Source: JBEIFW01 sp044370695 (lineage in GTDB: Bacteria; Actinomycetota; Acidimicrobiia; Acidimicrobiales; Ilumatobacteraceae). Taken from it: a stretch of 6,638 nt of DNA. Both the position numbers and the translations under genes were made by a program. The DNA lies in contig JBILVB010000189.1 in the NCBI GenBank assembly GCA_044370695.1, positions 1 through 6,638 on the forward strand. Direction: 5' to 3'. Below, piece by piece: positions 1 to 5,094 of this stretch. Below the pieces are notes generated by a model, which worked only from the letters and a program-made list of their open reading frames with translations, made no database searches and was not told the origin of the DNA. The first letter of the stretch is position 1. Each line of letters opens with the position of its first letter.

Positions 1-125
1 GGACGACCGAGCCGCATGGCCAGGAACACTGCCGTGGCGAGGCCCTCGTCGGGGAGGTAGTCGTGGGCGGCGAGGGCGGCGGCGACCTCGTCGACGTCGG
101 CGGGACCGCTGGCGGGAACAGACAT
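1..125 (-). CDS. MoxR-family AAA+ ATPase, N-terminal fragment
   Basis: Only the first 41 codons lie in the window; the gene continues past the left edge. The ATG at 125 starts MSVPASGPADVDEVAAALAA and continues with a stretch reading HDYLPDEGLATAVFLAMRLG, then RP. A segment of the type GxxxDxGLATAVFLAxxLGRP directly before a Walker A loop is characteristic of the MoxR/CoxD group of AAA+ ATPases, chaperone-like enzymes that often assemble metalloenzymes or act with von Willebrand factor A proteins. The Walker A motif itself would fall just outside the window, so the assignment rests on this N-terminal match. The start lies 31 bp after the lipoprotein stop and the ribosome binding site is weak, which suggests coupling to the upstream genes. 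Family membership is inferred and the substrate is unknown. Confidence 0.7.
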   Translation of the reverse strand, partial: MSVPASGPADVDEVAAALAAHDYLPDEGLATAVFLAMRLGR

Positions 126-156
126 CACCGCCGAGGTTACGGCGCTCCGCCCGACC

Positions 157-885
157 TCACCCCGTCCGGCCCCGCAGCCGAGCCGCCGCCGCAGCGACGG
201 TTGCATCGAGTCGGCCGGACTCCGAGCTGTCGAGCGCCAGGATCAGCACGTCGTCGCCCTGTTGGAGGACGACGATCGTCCACCACGTCCCGGCCGCACG
301 GTCGGTGACCTTGACGAGGACCTGCCCGCCGCCGGTGTTGGGTCCGACCGTCGAATCGGCGGTGAATCGCTTGCCGTCGGTGTCCGTCCAGGTGCACGGC
401 AGCGTCACCCCGGTCACCGCAGCCAGCCGGCCGGCACCGCCGCCCGCGCCGTAGCGCTCGGCGCGCACGAGCAGCGTCGCCGGTCCGCCGTCGGTCTGGC
501 GCCAGGCGGTCGTCGCGGTCGAGGTCGGCGCTGGTGCGCCCGGGTTCCGGCCGCACCAGTTCGGCACGGTGGACGTCGTCGCATCGTTGGGGCCGACCGG
601 GAACGGCCCCGCGTCCTTCCAGCCGGACCCGAACGGACCCCGGGCCAACAGCGACGGCGGCGGGGTCGGTGCCGCCGCCGTCGAGGTCGGAGTCGCAGTG
701 CTGGACGAGGAGCCGACCACGGTCACCTTCGTCGGGAGCGTGACCAGTGTCGTCGCCCCCGACGTCGTCGAGCTGGCCGCGCTCGAACTCGGTGGGGCGT
801 CGTCGCCCGACCCCACCACGAGCCCGCATCCCGGCACGGTGAGCACGGCGGTCACGGCGAGCACCCACGGTCGCATGGCCGTCAT
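157..885 (-). CDS. Putative secreted lipoprotein with Ser/Thr/Pro-rich linker
   Basis: A 242-aa protein with a lipoprotein signal peptide: a short basic start (R5), a hydrophobic stretch W7-V17 and a lipobox ending VPGC, so Cys20 would be lipidated and the protein anchored outside the cytoplasmic membrane. Residues 27-78 are a low-complexity Ser/Thr/Ala/Pro linker. A globular domain follows (about 80-240) with two cysteines, C111 in NWCG and C164 in LPCTW, which could form an extracytoplasmic disulfide. I do not recognise the domain with certainty; the layout resembles actinobacterial extracytoplasmic sensor or PknH-like domains, but that is a guess. The start could also be the internal ATG at codon 4. 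It lies 34 bp after the FKBP stop and 31 bp before the MoxR-like gene in the same direction, so a shared transcript is likely. The proline before the lipobox glycine is slightly off consensus. Confidence 0.8.
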   Translation of the reverse strand: MTAMRPWVLAVTAVLTVPGCGLVVGSGDDAPPSSSAASSTTSGATTLVTLPTKVTVVGSSSSTATPTSTAAAPTPPPSLLARGPFGSGWKDAGPFPVGPNDATTSTVPNWCGRNPGAPAPTSTATTAWRQTDGGPATLLVRAERYGAGGGAGRLAAVTGVTLPCTWTDTDGKRFTADSTVGPNTGGGQVLVKVTDRAAGTWWTIVVLQQGDDVLILALDSSESGRLDATVAAAAARLRGRTG

Positions 886-919
886 CGTCGCGTCCCGGTG
901 CCGGACGAGGGGGGATGGG

Positions 920-1297
920 TCAGCGCACGGCGACGAGGTCGACGACGAACACGAGCGTCTCGCCGCCCTTGATCACGCCCCCTGCCCCACGGGCTCCGTA
1001 GCCGAGGTGTGCAGGGATGGTCAGACGGCGCCGGCCACCGACCCGCATCCCGGCGACGCCCCGGTCCCAGCCGGCGATCACCTCGCCGGCGCCGAGACGG
1101 AAGTCGAACGTGCTGCGCCGGTCCCACGAGGCGTCGAACTCTCGACCGGTCGACCACGCCACGCCGACGTAGTGGACCACGACCGTCCGGCCCGCCACCG
1201 CCTCGGCCCCGTCACCCACGGTGAGGTCCTCCACCTGAAGGTCGCTGGGCGGATCCCCGGCGGGGATGGAGACGTCAGGTTTGGACGCAGCGGTCAT
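920..1297 (-). CDS. FKBP-type peptidyl-prolyl cis-trans isomerase
   Basis: A 125-aa single-domain FKBP that would catalyse cis-trans isomerisation of X-Pro bonds. Nearly all pocket residues of FKBP12 are recognisable: Y43 in VVHYVG, F54-D55 in REFDAS, F64, V73-I74 in GEVIAGW, W77, Y100 in LGYGARG, V108-I109 and F117 in LVFVVDL. The domain fills residues 22-125 after a short polar N-terminus, with no signal peptide, so it should be cytosolic. I chose the ATG at 1297 because the open frame continues far upstream without FKBP homology and antisense to the TetR gene. No convincing Shine-Dalgarno precedes it, but TACGGT on the minus strand (1311-1306) ends 8 nt before the ATG, which fits a -10 box driving a leaderless transcript. 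It is first in a run with the lipoprotein and MoxR-like genes. It is an ordinary actinobacterial FKBP. Confidence 0.95.
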   Translation of the reverse strand: MTAASKPDVSIPAGDPPSDLQVEDLTVGDGAEAVAGRTVVVHYVGVAWSTGREFDASWDRRSTFDFRLGAGEVIAGWDRGVAGMRVGGRRRLTIPAHLGYGARGAGGVIKGGETLVFVVDLVAVR

Positions 1298-1390
1298 GAG
1301 ACCGCACCGTAACCCGGCTCCGTCCACCACCGGCGTGAGGGACGTATCCCCAGCAAGAAGGTGGTGCAACAGGCAGAATACGGTGCGACA
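1298..1390. promoter_or_regulatory. Divergent promoter region between FKBP and TetR genes
   Basis: This short region must hold promoters for both directions. Towards FKBP, TACGGT (1311-1306, minus strand) is a candidate -10 for a leaderless mRNA. Towards TetR, CAGAAT (1374-1379) matches four of six -10 bases and lies 11 nt before the ATG at 1391, again compatible with a nearly leaderless message. No good -35 is visible for either. A small dyad, GGGA-CGTA-TCCC (1339-1350), could be an operator half-site pair. All of these are inferences from base pattern only. Confidence 0.4.
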
Positions 1391-2005
1391 ATGTTCCGGA
1401 TGGTGGAAAAACGATCGAAATCCGAGCGGACTCGAGTACGAATACTCGAGTCCGCTGCGGTGGTGTTCGGCGCGCAGGGCTACCTCGCCCGGCTCGTCGA
1501 CATCGCCGAGCGAGCGGGCATCCAGACCGGCAGCCTCTACTACCACTTCGAGAACCGGGACGACCTCGTCCGTGAGATCCTGCGGCTCGGCGTGGACACG
1601 ACGTGGGCCCACGTCCGCACCGAGGTCGACGCCCTGCCGGCGAACGCGTCGAGCATCGATCGGCTCCGTACGGCGATCCGGGCCCACGCCATGGCGGTGC
1701 TCGTCGTCAGCCCCTACGCCTGGGCCCGGGCGCGCATCGCCGGCCAGGTGCCGTCGGTTCTCGGCCGGGAGCATCGCGCCCACCACGACCGCTACGGCGA
1801 CTACGTCGCATCGCTGGCACACGACGCCCACCGTGACGGTCATCTGCGCGCCGAGGTCGATCCGTTCGTCGCCACGAAGCTCGTACTCGGGGCACTGTCG
1901 TGGACCACGGAGTGGTTCGATGCGAACGGCACCGTCGCCGCCGACGACGTCGCCGACCTCGCGGTGCAGATGACGCTCGACGGCATCGCCCGGCCCCCGG
2001 CCTAG
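1391..2005 (+). CDS. TetR-family transcriptional regulator
   Basis: A 204-aa TetR-type repressor. The N-terminal DNA-binding domain (about residues 10-60) shows the usual order: RVRILESAAVVFGAQGY as helix 1, then VDIAERAGIQTGSLYYHF (36-53) as the helix-turn-helix, followed by the typical xxDDLVREIL. The C-terminal half (about 70-200) is the divergent ligand-binding and dimerisation domain; the ligand cannot be read from sequence. The start is uncertain. ATG 1391 is chosen for its fit with a possible leaderless promoter; ATG 1400 would give 201 aa and GTG 1361 would give 214 aa. None has a good ribosome binding site. It precedes an LLM-type oxidoreductase by 41 bp and probably controls that operon, as is common for such pairs. 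A perfect palindrome occupies codons 12-22 and may be its operator. Confidence 0.92.
   Translation: MFRMVEKRSKSERTRVRILESAAVVFGAQGYLARLVDIAERAGIQTGSLYYHFENRDDLVREILRLGVDTTWAHVRTEVDALPANASSIDRLRTAIRAHAMAVLVVSPYAWARARIAGQVPSVLGREHRAHHDRYGDYVASLAHDAHRDGHLRAEVDPFVATKLVLGALSWTTEWFDANGTVAADDVADLAVQMTLDGIARPPA
1425..1456. repeat. Perfect 14+14 bp inverted repeat inside the TetR gene
   Basis: The left arm at 1425-1438 (AGCGGACTCGAGTA) is the exact reverse complement of the right arm at 1443-1456 (TACTCGAGTCCGCT), with a 4-nt spacer CGAA. Each arm contains the palindrome CTCGAG. It lies within codons 12-22 of the TetR frame and encodes the ordinary helix-1 sequence ERTRVRILESA. On the minus strand the loop reads TTCG, a stable RNA tetraloop sequence. 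It could be an operator for TetR autoregulation or an RNA hairpin; the sequence does not decide. Confidence 0.75.
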
Positions 2006-2033
2006 CCTCGCCGGGCGCGCCCGCCGAGGCGCC

Positions 2034-2039
2034 GGGAGG
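2034..2039 (+). promoter_or_regulatory. Shine-Dalgarno fixing the start of the LLM oxidoreductase
   Basis: GGGAGG lies 7 nt before the ATG at 2047. The reading frame is open upstream to about 1900, over the end of the TetR gene, so this site together with the onset of family-like sequence decides the start. Confidence 0.85.
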
Positions 2040-2046
2040 AAGGACC

Positions 2047-3102
2047 ATGACGACGACCGGTGCCATCGCTCGGGTCCGGGGCGCACGCCATTGGGCAGCG
2101 CTGGGGGCCGGGCCCGTGACCACGATCCGGGGGAACCTGGAACGTCTGACCGAGCGCGGGATCACCGGGGTCGTCGTGCCCCAGGTACTGACCCCGCCGT
2201 GGGCCACGCTCGGGGTCGCCGCCGCCTGCAGCGACCTGGAGTTGGCCACCGGGATCGCCCTCGCGTTCGTGCGCAGTCCGCTCGAGACGGCCACCGCTGC
2301 GCTCGATCTCGACCGATTGTCCGGGGGACGGTTCACCCTCGGGCTCGGCAGCAGCATCCGGGCCTGGAACGTCGACCGCTACGGGGTCGCCTACGACCGT
2401 CCCGTCGCCCGTCTGCGCGAACTCGTCGGGCTGGTGCGACGGCTCGTGAGCGCCGACGAGCAGGCGTCGGTCGGTCGCTTCGACGGCGAGTTCTACTCGC
2501 TCGACCTACGTGGTGTGACCCTCCAGCCGCCGGTCGGTGCTCGGGTCCCGGTCTCGTTGGCACCGTTGCGGGCACCGATGACCGAGCTCGCCGCCGAGCT
2601 CGCCGACGGGATACTCGGCCACCCGATCTGGTCGCCCCGGTGGATCACCACCGAGGTCGCCGACGCCGTGGAGCGGGGGCTCGCGCGAGCCGGGCGCTCG
2701 CGCGACGAGGTGCGGATCACGGCCTGGCTGCGGGTGATCGTCACCGACGACCGTTCGCAGGGTCTGATCGACGCCAAGGCGGGTCTCCCCTTCTACGTGC
2801 TCCCGCAGTACGAGTCGTACTTCGCCGACCATGGCCTGGGTGAGGACGCCGCCGCGGTCCGGCGCGCCGTGACGGCCGGCGCACCGCCGTCGGCACAGGC
2901 CGCCGCCGTGTCCGACGCGCTGGCCGACACCCTGGTGCTGGTCGGGTCGCTCGACGACGTCGCCGACCGGATCGCCCCCGTGCTCGACGTCGTCGACGAC
3001 CTCTGCTTGAGCGTGCCGCCGGGCATCCCGGGCGAGCGAGCCCGGGCCTACGACGCGGCACTCGCCGCACTGCTCCCGGAGGCCGCGGCGCCGCCTCGGT
3101 AG
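2047..3102 (+). CDS. LLM class F420-dependent oxidoreductase
   Basis: A 351-aa member of the bacterial luciferase-like monooxygenase superfamily (TIM barrel, cytosolic). It most likely uses coenzyme F420 rather than FMN, as most actinobacterial members do. The strongest signature is ALDLDRLSGGRFTLGLGSS (residues 85-103), the conserved strand and turn near the cofactor. It is preceded by LATGIALAFVRSPLETA and followed by RLRELVGLVRRL and FDGEFYSLD. Later, MTELAAELADGILGHP matches the usual segment before the C-terminal barrel half. The pattern recalls the TIGR03617 (MSMEG_2256-like) group, but it is divergent. The substrate is unknown. It is flanked by the TetR gene 41 bp upstream and a small membrane protein 26 bp downstream, so it probably belongs to a TetR-controlled operon. 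Use of F420 rather than FMN is inferred. Confidence 0.9.
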   Translation: MTTTGAIARVRGARHWAALGAGPVTTIRGNLERLTERGITGVVVPQVLTPPWATLGVAAACSDLELATGIALAFVRSPLETATAALDLDRLSGGRFTLGLGSSIRAWNVDRYGVAYDRPVARLRELVGLVRRLVSADEQASVGRFDGEFYSLDLRGVTLQPPVGARVPVSLAPLRAPMTELAAELADGILGHPIWSPRWITTEVADAVERGLARAGRSRDEVRITAWLRVIVTDDRSQGLIDAKAGLPFYVLPQYESYFADHGLGEDAAAVRRAVTAGAPPSAQAAAVSDALADTLVLVGSLDDVADRIAPVLDVVDDLCLSVPPGIPGERARAYDAALAALLPEAAAPPR

Positions 3103-3118
3103 CCTCGGCGACGAACCG

Positions 3119-3124
3119 AGGAGG
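3119..3124 (+). promoter_or_regulatory. Shine-Dalgarno for the DUF5684-like gene
   Basis: A perfect AGGAGG sits 4 nt before the ATG at 3129 and within the 26-bp gap after the oxidoreductase stop. It supports this start and independent translation within the operon. Confidence 0.8.
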
Positions 3125-3128
3125 CCAC

Positions 3129-3503
3129 ATGATCTTCGCCGAGGACGCTTCCGGGTCCGGGAACGACGTCTTCACCGTCAGCGGTTCGCTGGTCGTCGCG
3201 GTCATGACCTTGGCGGCCGCCTGGCGCATCTTCAACAAGGCCGGCCTACCCGGGTGGGGCTGCCTCGTCCCGATCTACAACCTCTACCTGTTGTGCAAGG
3301 CAGCACGGAAGCCGGGTTGGTGGCTCCTGCTGCTGTTCGTCCCGCTCGTCAACATCCTGGTGTTCGTCCTGTTGATGTCCGGACTCTCGAAGGCCTTCGG
3401 CAAAGGGGTAGGGGTCACGATCGGTCTGGTGCTGCTGCACCCGTTGTTCCTCATGATCCTCGGCTTCGGCTCCGCCCGACACGTGGCACCGCGCCGCGCC
3501 TGA
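3129..3503 (+). CDS. Small multi-pass membrane protein, DUF5684-like
   Basis: A 124-aa integral membrane protein. Hydrophobic segments lie at about residues 18-35, 44-56, 64-84 and 94-112. The loops carry the recognisable DUF5684 pattern: WRIFNKAGLPGWGCLVPIYN (32-51), KAARKPGWWLLLL (57-69), VPLVNILVFVL, then LSKAFGKGVGVTIGLVLL and a final LGFGSARH. Proteins of this type are common in actinobacteria and Bacteroidetes, and their function is not established. The N-terminal 15 residues are polar with no cleavable signal. It is the last gene of the TetR and oxidoreductase run. Its stop codon (3501-3503) lies 6 bp from the stop of the convergent selenoprotein gene, within a strong hairpin. A role cannot be assigned from context. 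Confidence 0.88.
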   Translation: MIFAEDASGSGNDVFTVSGSLVVAVMTLAAAWRIFNKAGLPGWGCLVPIYNLYLLCKAARKPGWWLLLLFVPLVNILVFVLLMSGLSKAFGKGVGVTIGLVLLHPLFLMILGFGSARHVAPRRA

Positions 3504-3529
3504 GCGGGTTCAGCTCCCGAGCAGGCGCG
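3495..3529. terminator. Bidirectional hairpin across convergent stop codons
   Basis: An 8-bp perfect stem (CGCGCCTG at 3495-3502 with CAGGCGCG at 3522-3529) encloses a symmetric AG/AG internal loop, a second 4-bp stem (CGGG with CCCG) and a 7-nt loop TTCAGCT. It contains the stop codons of both convergent genes. There is no U-tract on either side, so it would be an I-shaped terminator or mRNA 3'-end stabiliser of the kind often proposed in GC-rich actinobacteria. The hairpin is seen directly; its role is inferred. Confidence 0.6.
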
Positions 3530-4028
3530 CCGCTTGCCCGGCGGCGTCGCGCGCTCGGGCTTCGAGTGCAGCGTCCCCGGCGGAGGAGATCGGATGATCG
3601 ATCACGACGAAGCCGTAGCCGGGCGCGCCGAGCGCGGCCGCCATGACGGCCGCGCCGTCGGCGAACGCGCTCGTCATGACCGCGACCGCGGGCACGCCGG
3701 CCCGTTCGGCGCTCACGGCGTCGTGCAGACTGCACGACGAGCAGCTGCCTCAATCCCCGACGCCGGTGAACACGACCGCCCACCGGGTGGCCTCGTCGAG
3801 CAACTCGGCCTCGGCCGGCGCGGAGTAGTTCGCCTTGGCGCGCACCACCACCTCGGCGACACCCCAGTCCTCGCGCAGGATCCGGCTCAGGTGGGCGAAG
3901 AACGGCTTGGTGCCCGCCTTGCCGTTCGAGAGGATCCCGACCGTTGCCCCCCGCAGCGGCCCCGGGCGGGGCGCACGCACGAGCCGCTCGGCGTCGGCCT
4001 CGAAGCAGGGATCGAGCACGATGATCAT
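3510..4028 (-). CDS. UGSC-family selenoprotein, read through an in-frame UGA
   Basis: I read this as one 172-aa protein with selenocysteine at residue 93, encoded by the UGA at 3752-3750. The two halves are in the same frame with no other stop. The N-terminal half starts MIIVLDPCFEAD and continues with TVGILSNGKAGTKPFFAHL (29-47), then FTGVGD (87-92). The UGA follows and then GSCSSCSLHDAV (94-105). The C-terminal half, with ERAGVPAVAVMTSAF, LGAPGYGFVV and DHPIS, has the normal composition of the family's second half. As I recall, GD-U-GSC followed by HDA is the signature of the UGSC (seleno)protein family, first noticed in marine metagenomes; its biochemical function is not known to me. U93 and C96 form a UxxC redox-type motif. 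GGAGG ends 7 nt before the ATG. It is third after the cyclase and the GWTDGLP protein, 22 bp downstream. SelA-D machinery must lie elsewhere. A nonsense-mutated Cys homologue is the alternative, disfavoured by the SECIS hairpin. Confidence 0.9.
3719..3739 (-). promoter_or_regulatory. Bacterial SECIS element (selenocysteine insertion hairpin)
   Basis: On the minus strand the arms CGTCGTGCA and TGCACGACG are perfect reverse complements around the triloop GTC, giving a 9-bp stem within the coding sequence. The stem begins 10 nt after the UGA and the loop G is 20 nt beyond the last base of the UGA. Bacterial SECIS elements are described as a hairpin with a small apical loop, a G in the first two loop positions, and the loop about 16-37 nt from the UGA. 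This one fits all three. If the inner A-U pair is open, the loop is AGTCT with G second, which still fits. It would recruit SelB with Sec-tRNA. Confidence 0.85.
3750..3752 (-). other. UGA codon recoded as selenocysteine
   Basis: TGA on the minus strand lies between GGGGAT (Gly-Asp) and GGCAGCTGC (Gly-Ser-Cys). It sits exactly at the U of the family's UGSC motif, with a SECIS-like hairpin downstream and 79 further sense codons in the same frame. Confidence 0.87.
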
Positions 4029-4035
4029 CGACGGA

Positions 4036-4040
4036 CCTCC
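4036..4040 (-). promoter_or_regulatory. Shine-Dalgarno for the selenoprotein gene
   Basis: GGAGG on the minus strand lies 7 nt before the ATG at 4028 and within the 22-bp gap after the upstream stop. It supports the N-terminus MIIVLDP. Confidence 0.8.
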
Positions 4041-4050
4041 AGGACGGGGT

Positions 4051-5094
4051 TCAACAGTCGAAGCAGGCGCCGACGCCGACGGTGACGGCGGCGGACTTGG
4101 GGCCGAGCCACGGCGGAATCACCGCGGCGAATCCGCCGGCGTCGCCGCCGGCGGCGATCACGAGCAGGTGCTCGGGGGACGGCAGGGCCCGGTACTCGAG
4201 GGAGCGGTTCGCGTCGTTCACGACCGCCCGTTTCCCCACCCGTTCCCAGTCGCCGCGGGTGACCACGGCACGGTCGTACACGTACCGGCGCACGTCAGCT
4301 TTCGACCAGCCTGCTGCGTGGAACGACGATCGCAGTTGCGGTGGGACCACGACGGCGTAGTTCCCGGCCCAGATCGAATAGTGGAGCATCACCGCCCGGA
4401 TCTCGGCCACGACGGTGTCGAGCACCTCGGCCGGGTCGGTCGTCCACTCGTTCATGATCTGCCGCGGGCCCGACGCCGCGAACGCCGTCACCGACGACGT
4501 GCCCGCCGGGACCCCGCGCTCGGCACCGAGCGGGAGCCACGGCGCTGCACCCTCCTCGTCCTCCGCGAGGCACCACGACAGCTTGCCCGGATGGCCGAGC
4601 GTCGATCGGTCGAGCTCGCCGGGACGCGCCTCGAGCAGGTTGCGCAGGACCAGCCGCACGGCGCGCCCGATACACACCGACGCCCGGTCGGGGCCGGCGA
4701 GCACCGAGTGGGCCGACGACATCCCGAGTTCGACACGGACGGGGCCGTTGACCACCAACAGGATCGCGCAGCCACCGGTCGACGCCGTGGCCCCGTGCAC
4801 CAGCAACTCGGGCCGGCACAGCGCGTCGACCGCGGCCGCGACCACCGGGAAGTCCGGTGGCAGGCATCCGGCGAGCACCGCGTTGATCGCCACCTTCTCC
4901 GCCGTCAACGGCCGCTGCTTGACGGCCTCCACCCCGATCACGAGGTCGGGAGACGCCCCTGCCCATTCGAGCATCGCCTGCACCCGATCGGGGGTCGGTG
5001 CCACGATCGGCAGTCCGTCGGTCCAACCCCGGTCCCGGTAGAACCCTTGGACGTCGTCGGCCTCGACGGCGAACGTGCGGGCCGTCAGGCTCAT
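4051..5094 (-). CDS. GWTDGLP-motif protein, partner of the UGSC selenoprotein
   Basis: A 347-aa soluble protein without signal peptide or membrane segments; no enzyme function recognised. Visible features in order: DVQGFYRDRGWTDGLPIVAPTPDRV (14-38), here noted by its GWTDGLP core at 23-29; EKVAINAVLAGCLPPDFPVV (66-85); STGGCAILLVVNGPVR (105-120); CIGRAVRLVLRNLLEARPGE (141-160); STLGHPGKLSWCLAEDEE (164-181); and a C-terminal CxxC, C344-F-D-C347, ending the protein. I recall proteins with this GWTDGLP and VNGP...IGRAVRL...STLG.PGK pattern next to UGSC genes in actinobacteria and proteobacteria, without a known reaction. Its ATG overlaps the cyclase stop as ATGA, so translation is coupled; the selenoprotein follows after 22 bp. 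The tight linkage suggests one complex or pathway, possibly with the CxxC tail as redox partner of U93 and C96. The open frame extends upstream through the cyclase region, but family-like sequence begins here. Confidence 0.85.
   Translation of the reverse strand: MSLTARTFAVEADDVQGFYRDRGWTDGLPIVAPTPDRVQAMLEWAGASPDLVIGVEAVKQRPLTAEKVAINAVLAGCLPPDFPVVAAAVDALCRPELLVHGATASTGGCAILLVVNGPVRVELGMSSAHSVLAGPDRASVCIGRAVRLVLRNLLEARPGELDRSTLGHPGKLSWCLAEDEEGAAPWLPLGAERGVPAGTSSVTAFAASGPRQIMNEWTTDPAEVLDTVVAEIRAVMLHYSIWAGNYAVVVPPQLRSSFHAAGWSKADVRRYVYDRAVVTRGDWERVGKRAVVNDANRSLEYRALPSPEHLLVIAAGGDAGGFAAVIPPWLGPKSAAVTVGVGACFDC

Noticed and set aside
137..868. An alternative minus-strand frame over the lipoprotein gene
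   Set aside because: It is Arg/Asp-rich without signal peptide; the overlapping frame has a signal peptide, lipobox and ordered domain.
920..2086. A 388-aa minus-strand frame fusing FKBP to upstream sequence
   Set aside because: The upstream 263 codons are antisense to the TetR gene and look like a GC-rich shadow; FKBP homology begins after the ATG at 1297.
3510..3752. Pseudogene or separate small gene starting with GTG at 3716
   Set aside because: The frame before and after the UGA is the same, the family motif spans the UGA, and a SECIS hairpin is present. A separate gene would lack the conserved GSC and HDA, and no Shine-Dalgarno fits.
4051..4053. The UGA ending the GWTDGLP protein as a second selenocysteine (CFDC-U)
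   Set aside because: Read-through would run into the selenoprotein gene in a wrong frame with shadow-like sequence. No SECIS-like stem is visible after it, and a good Shine-Dalgarno for the next gene follows.
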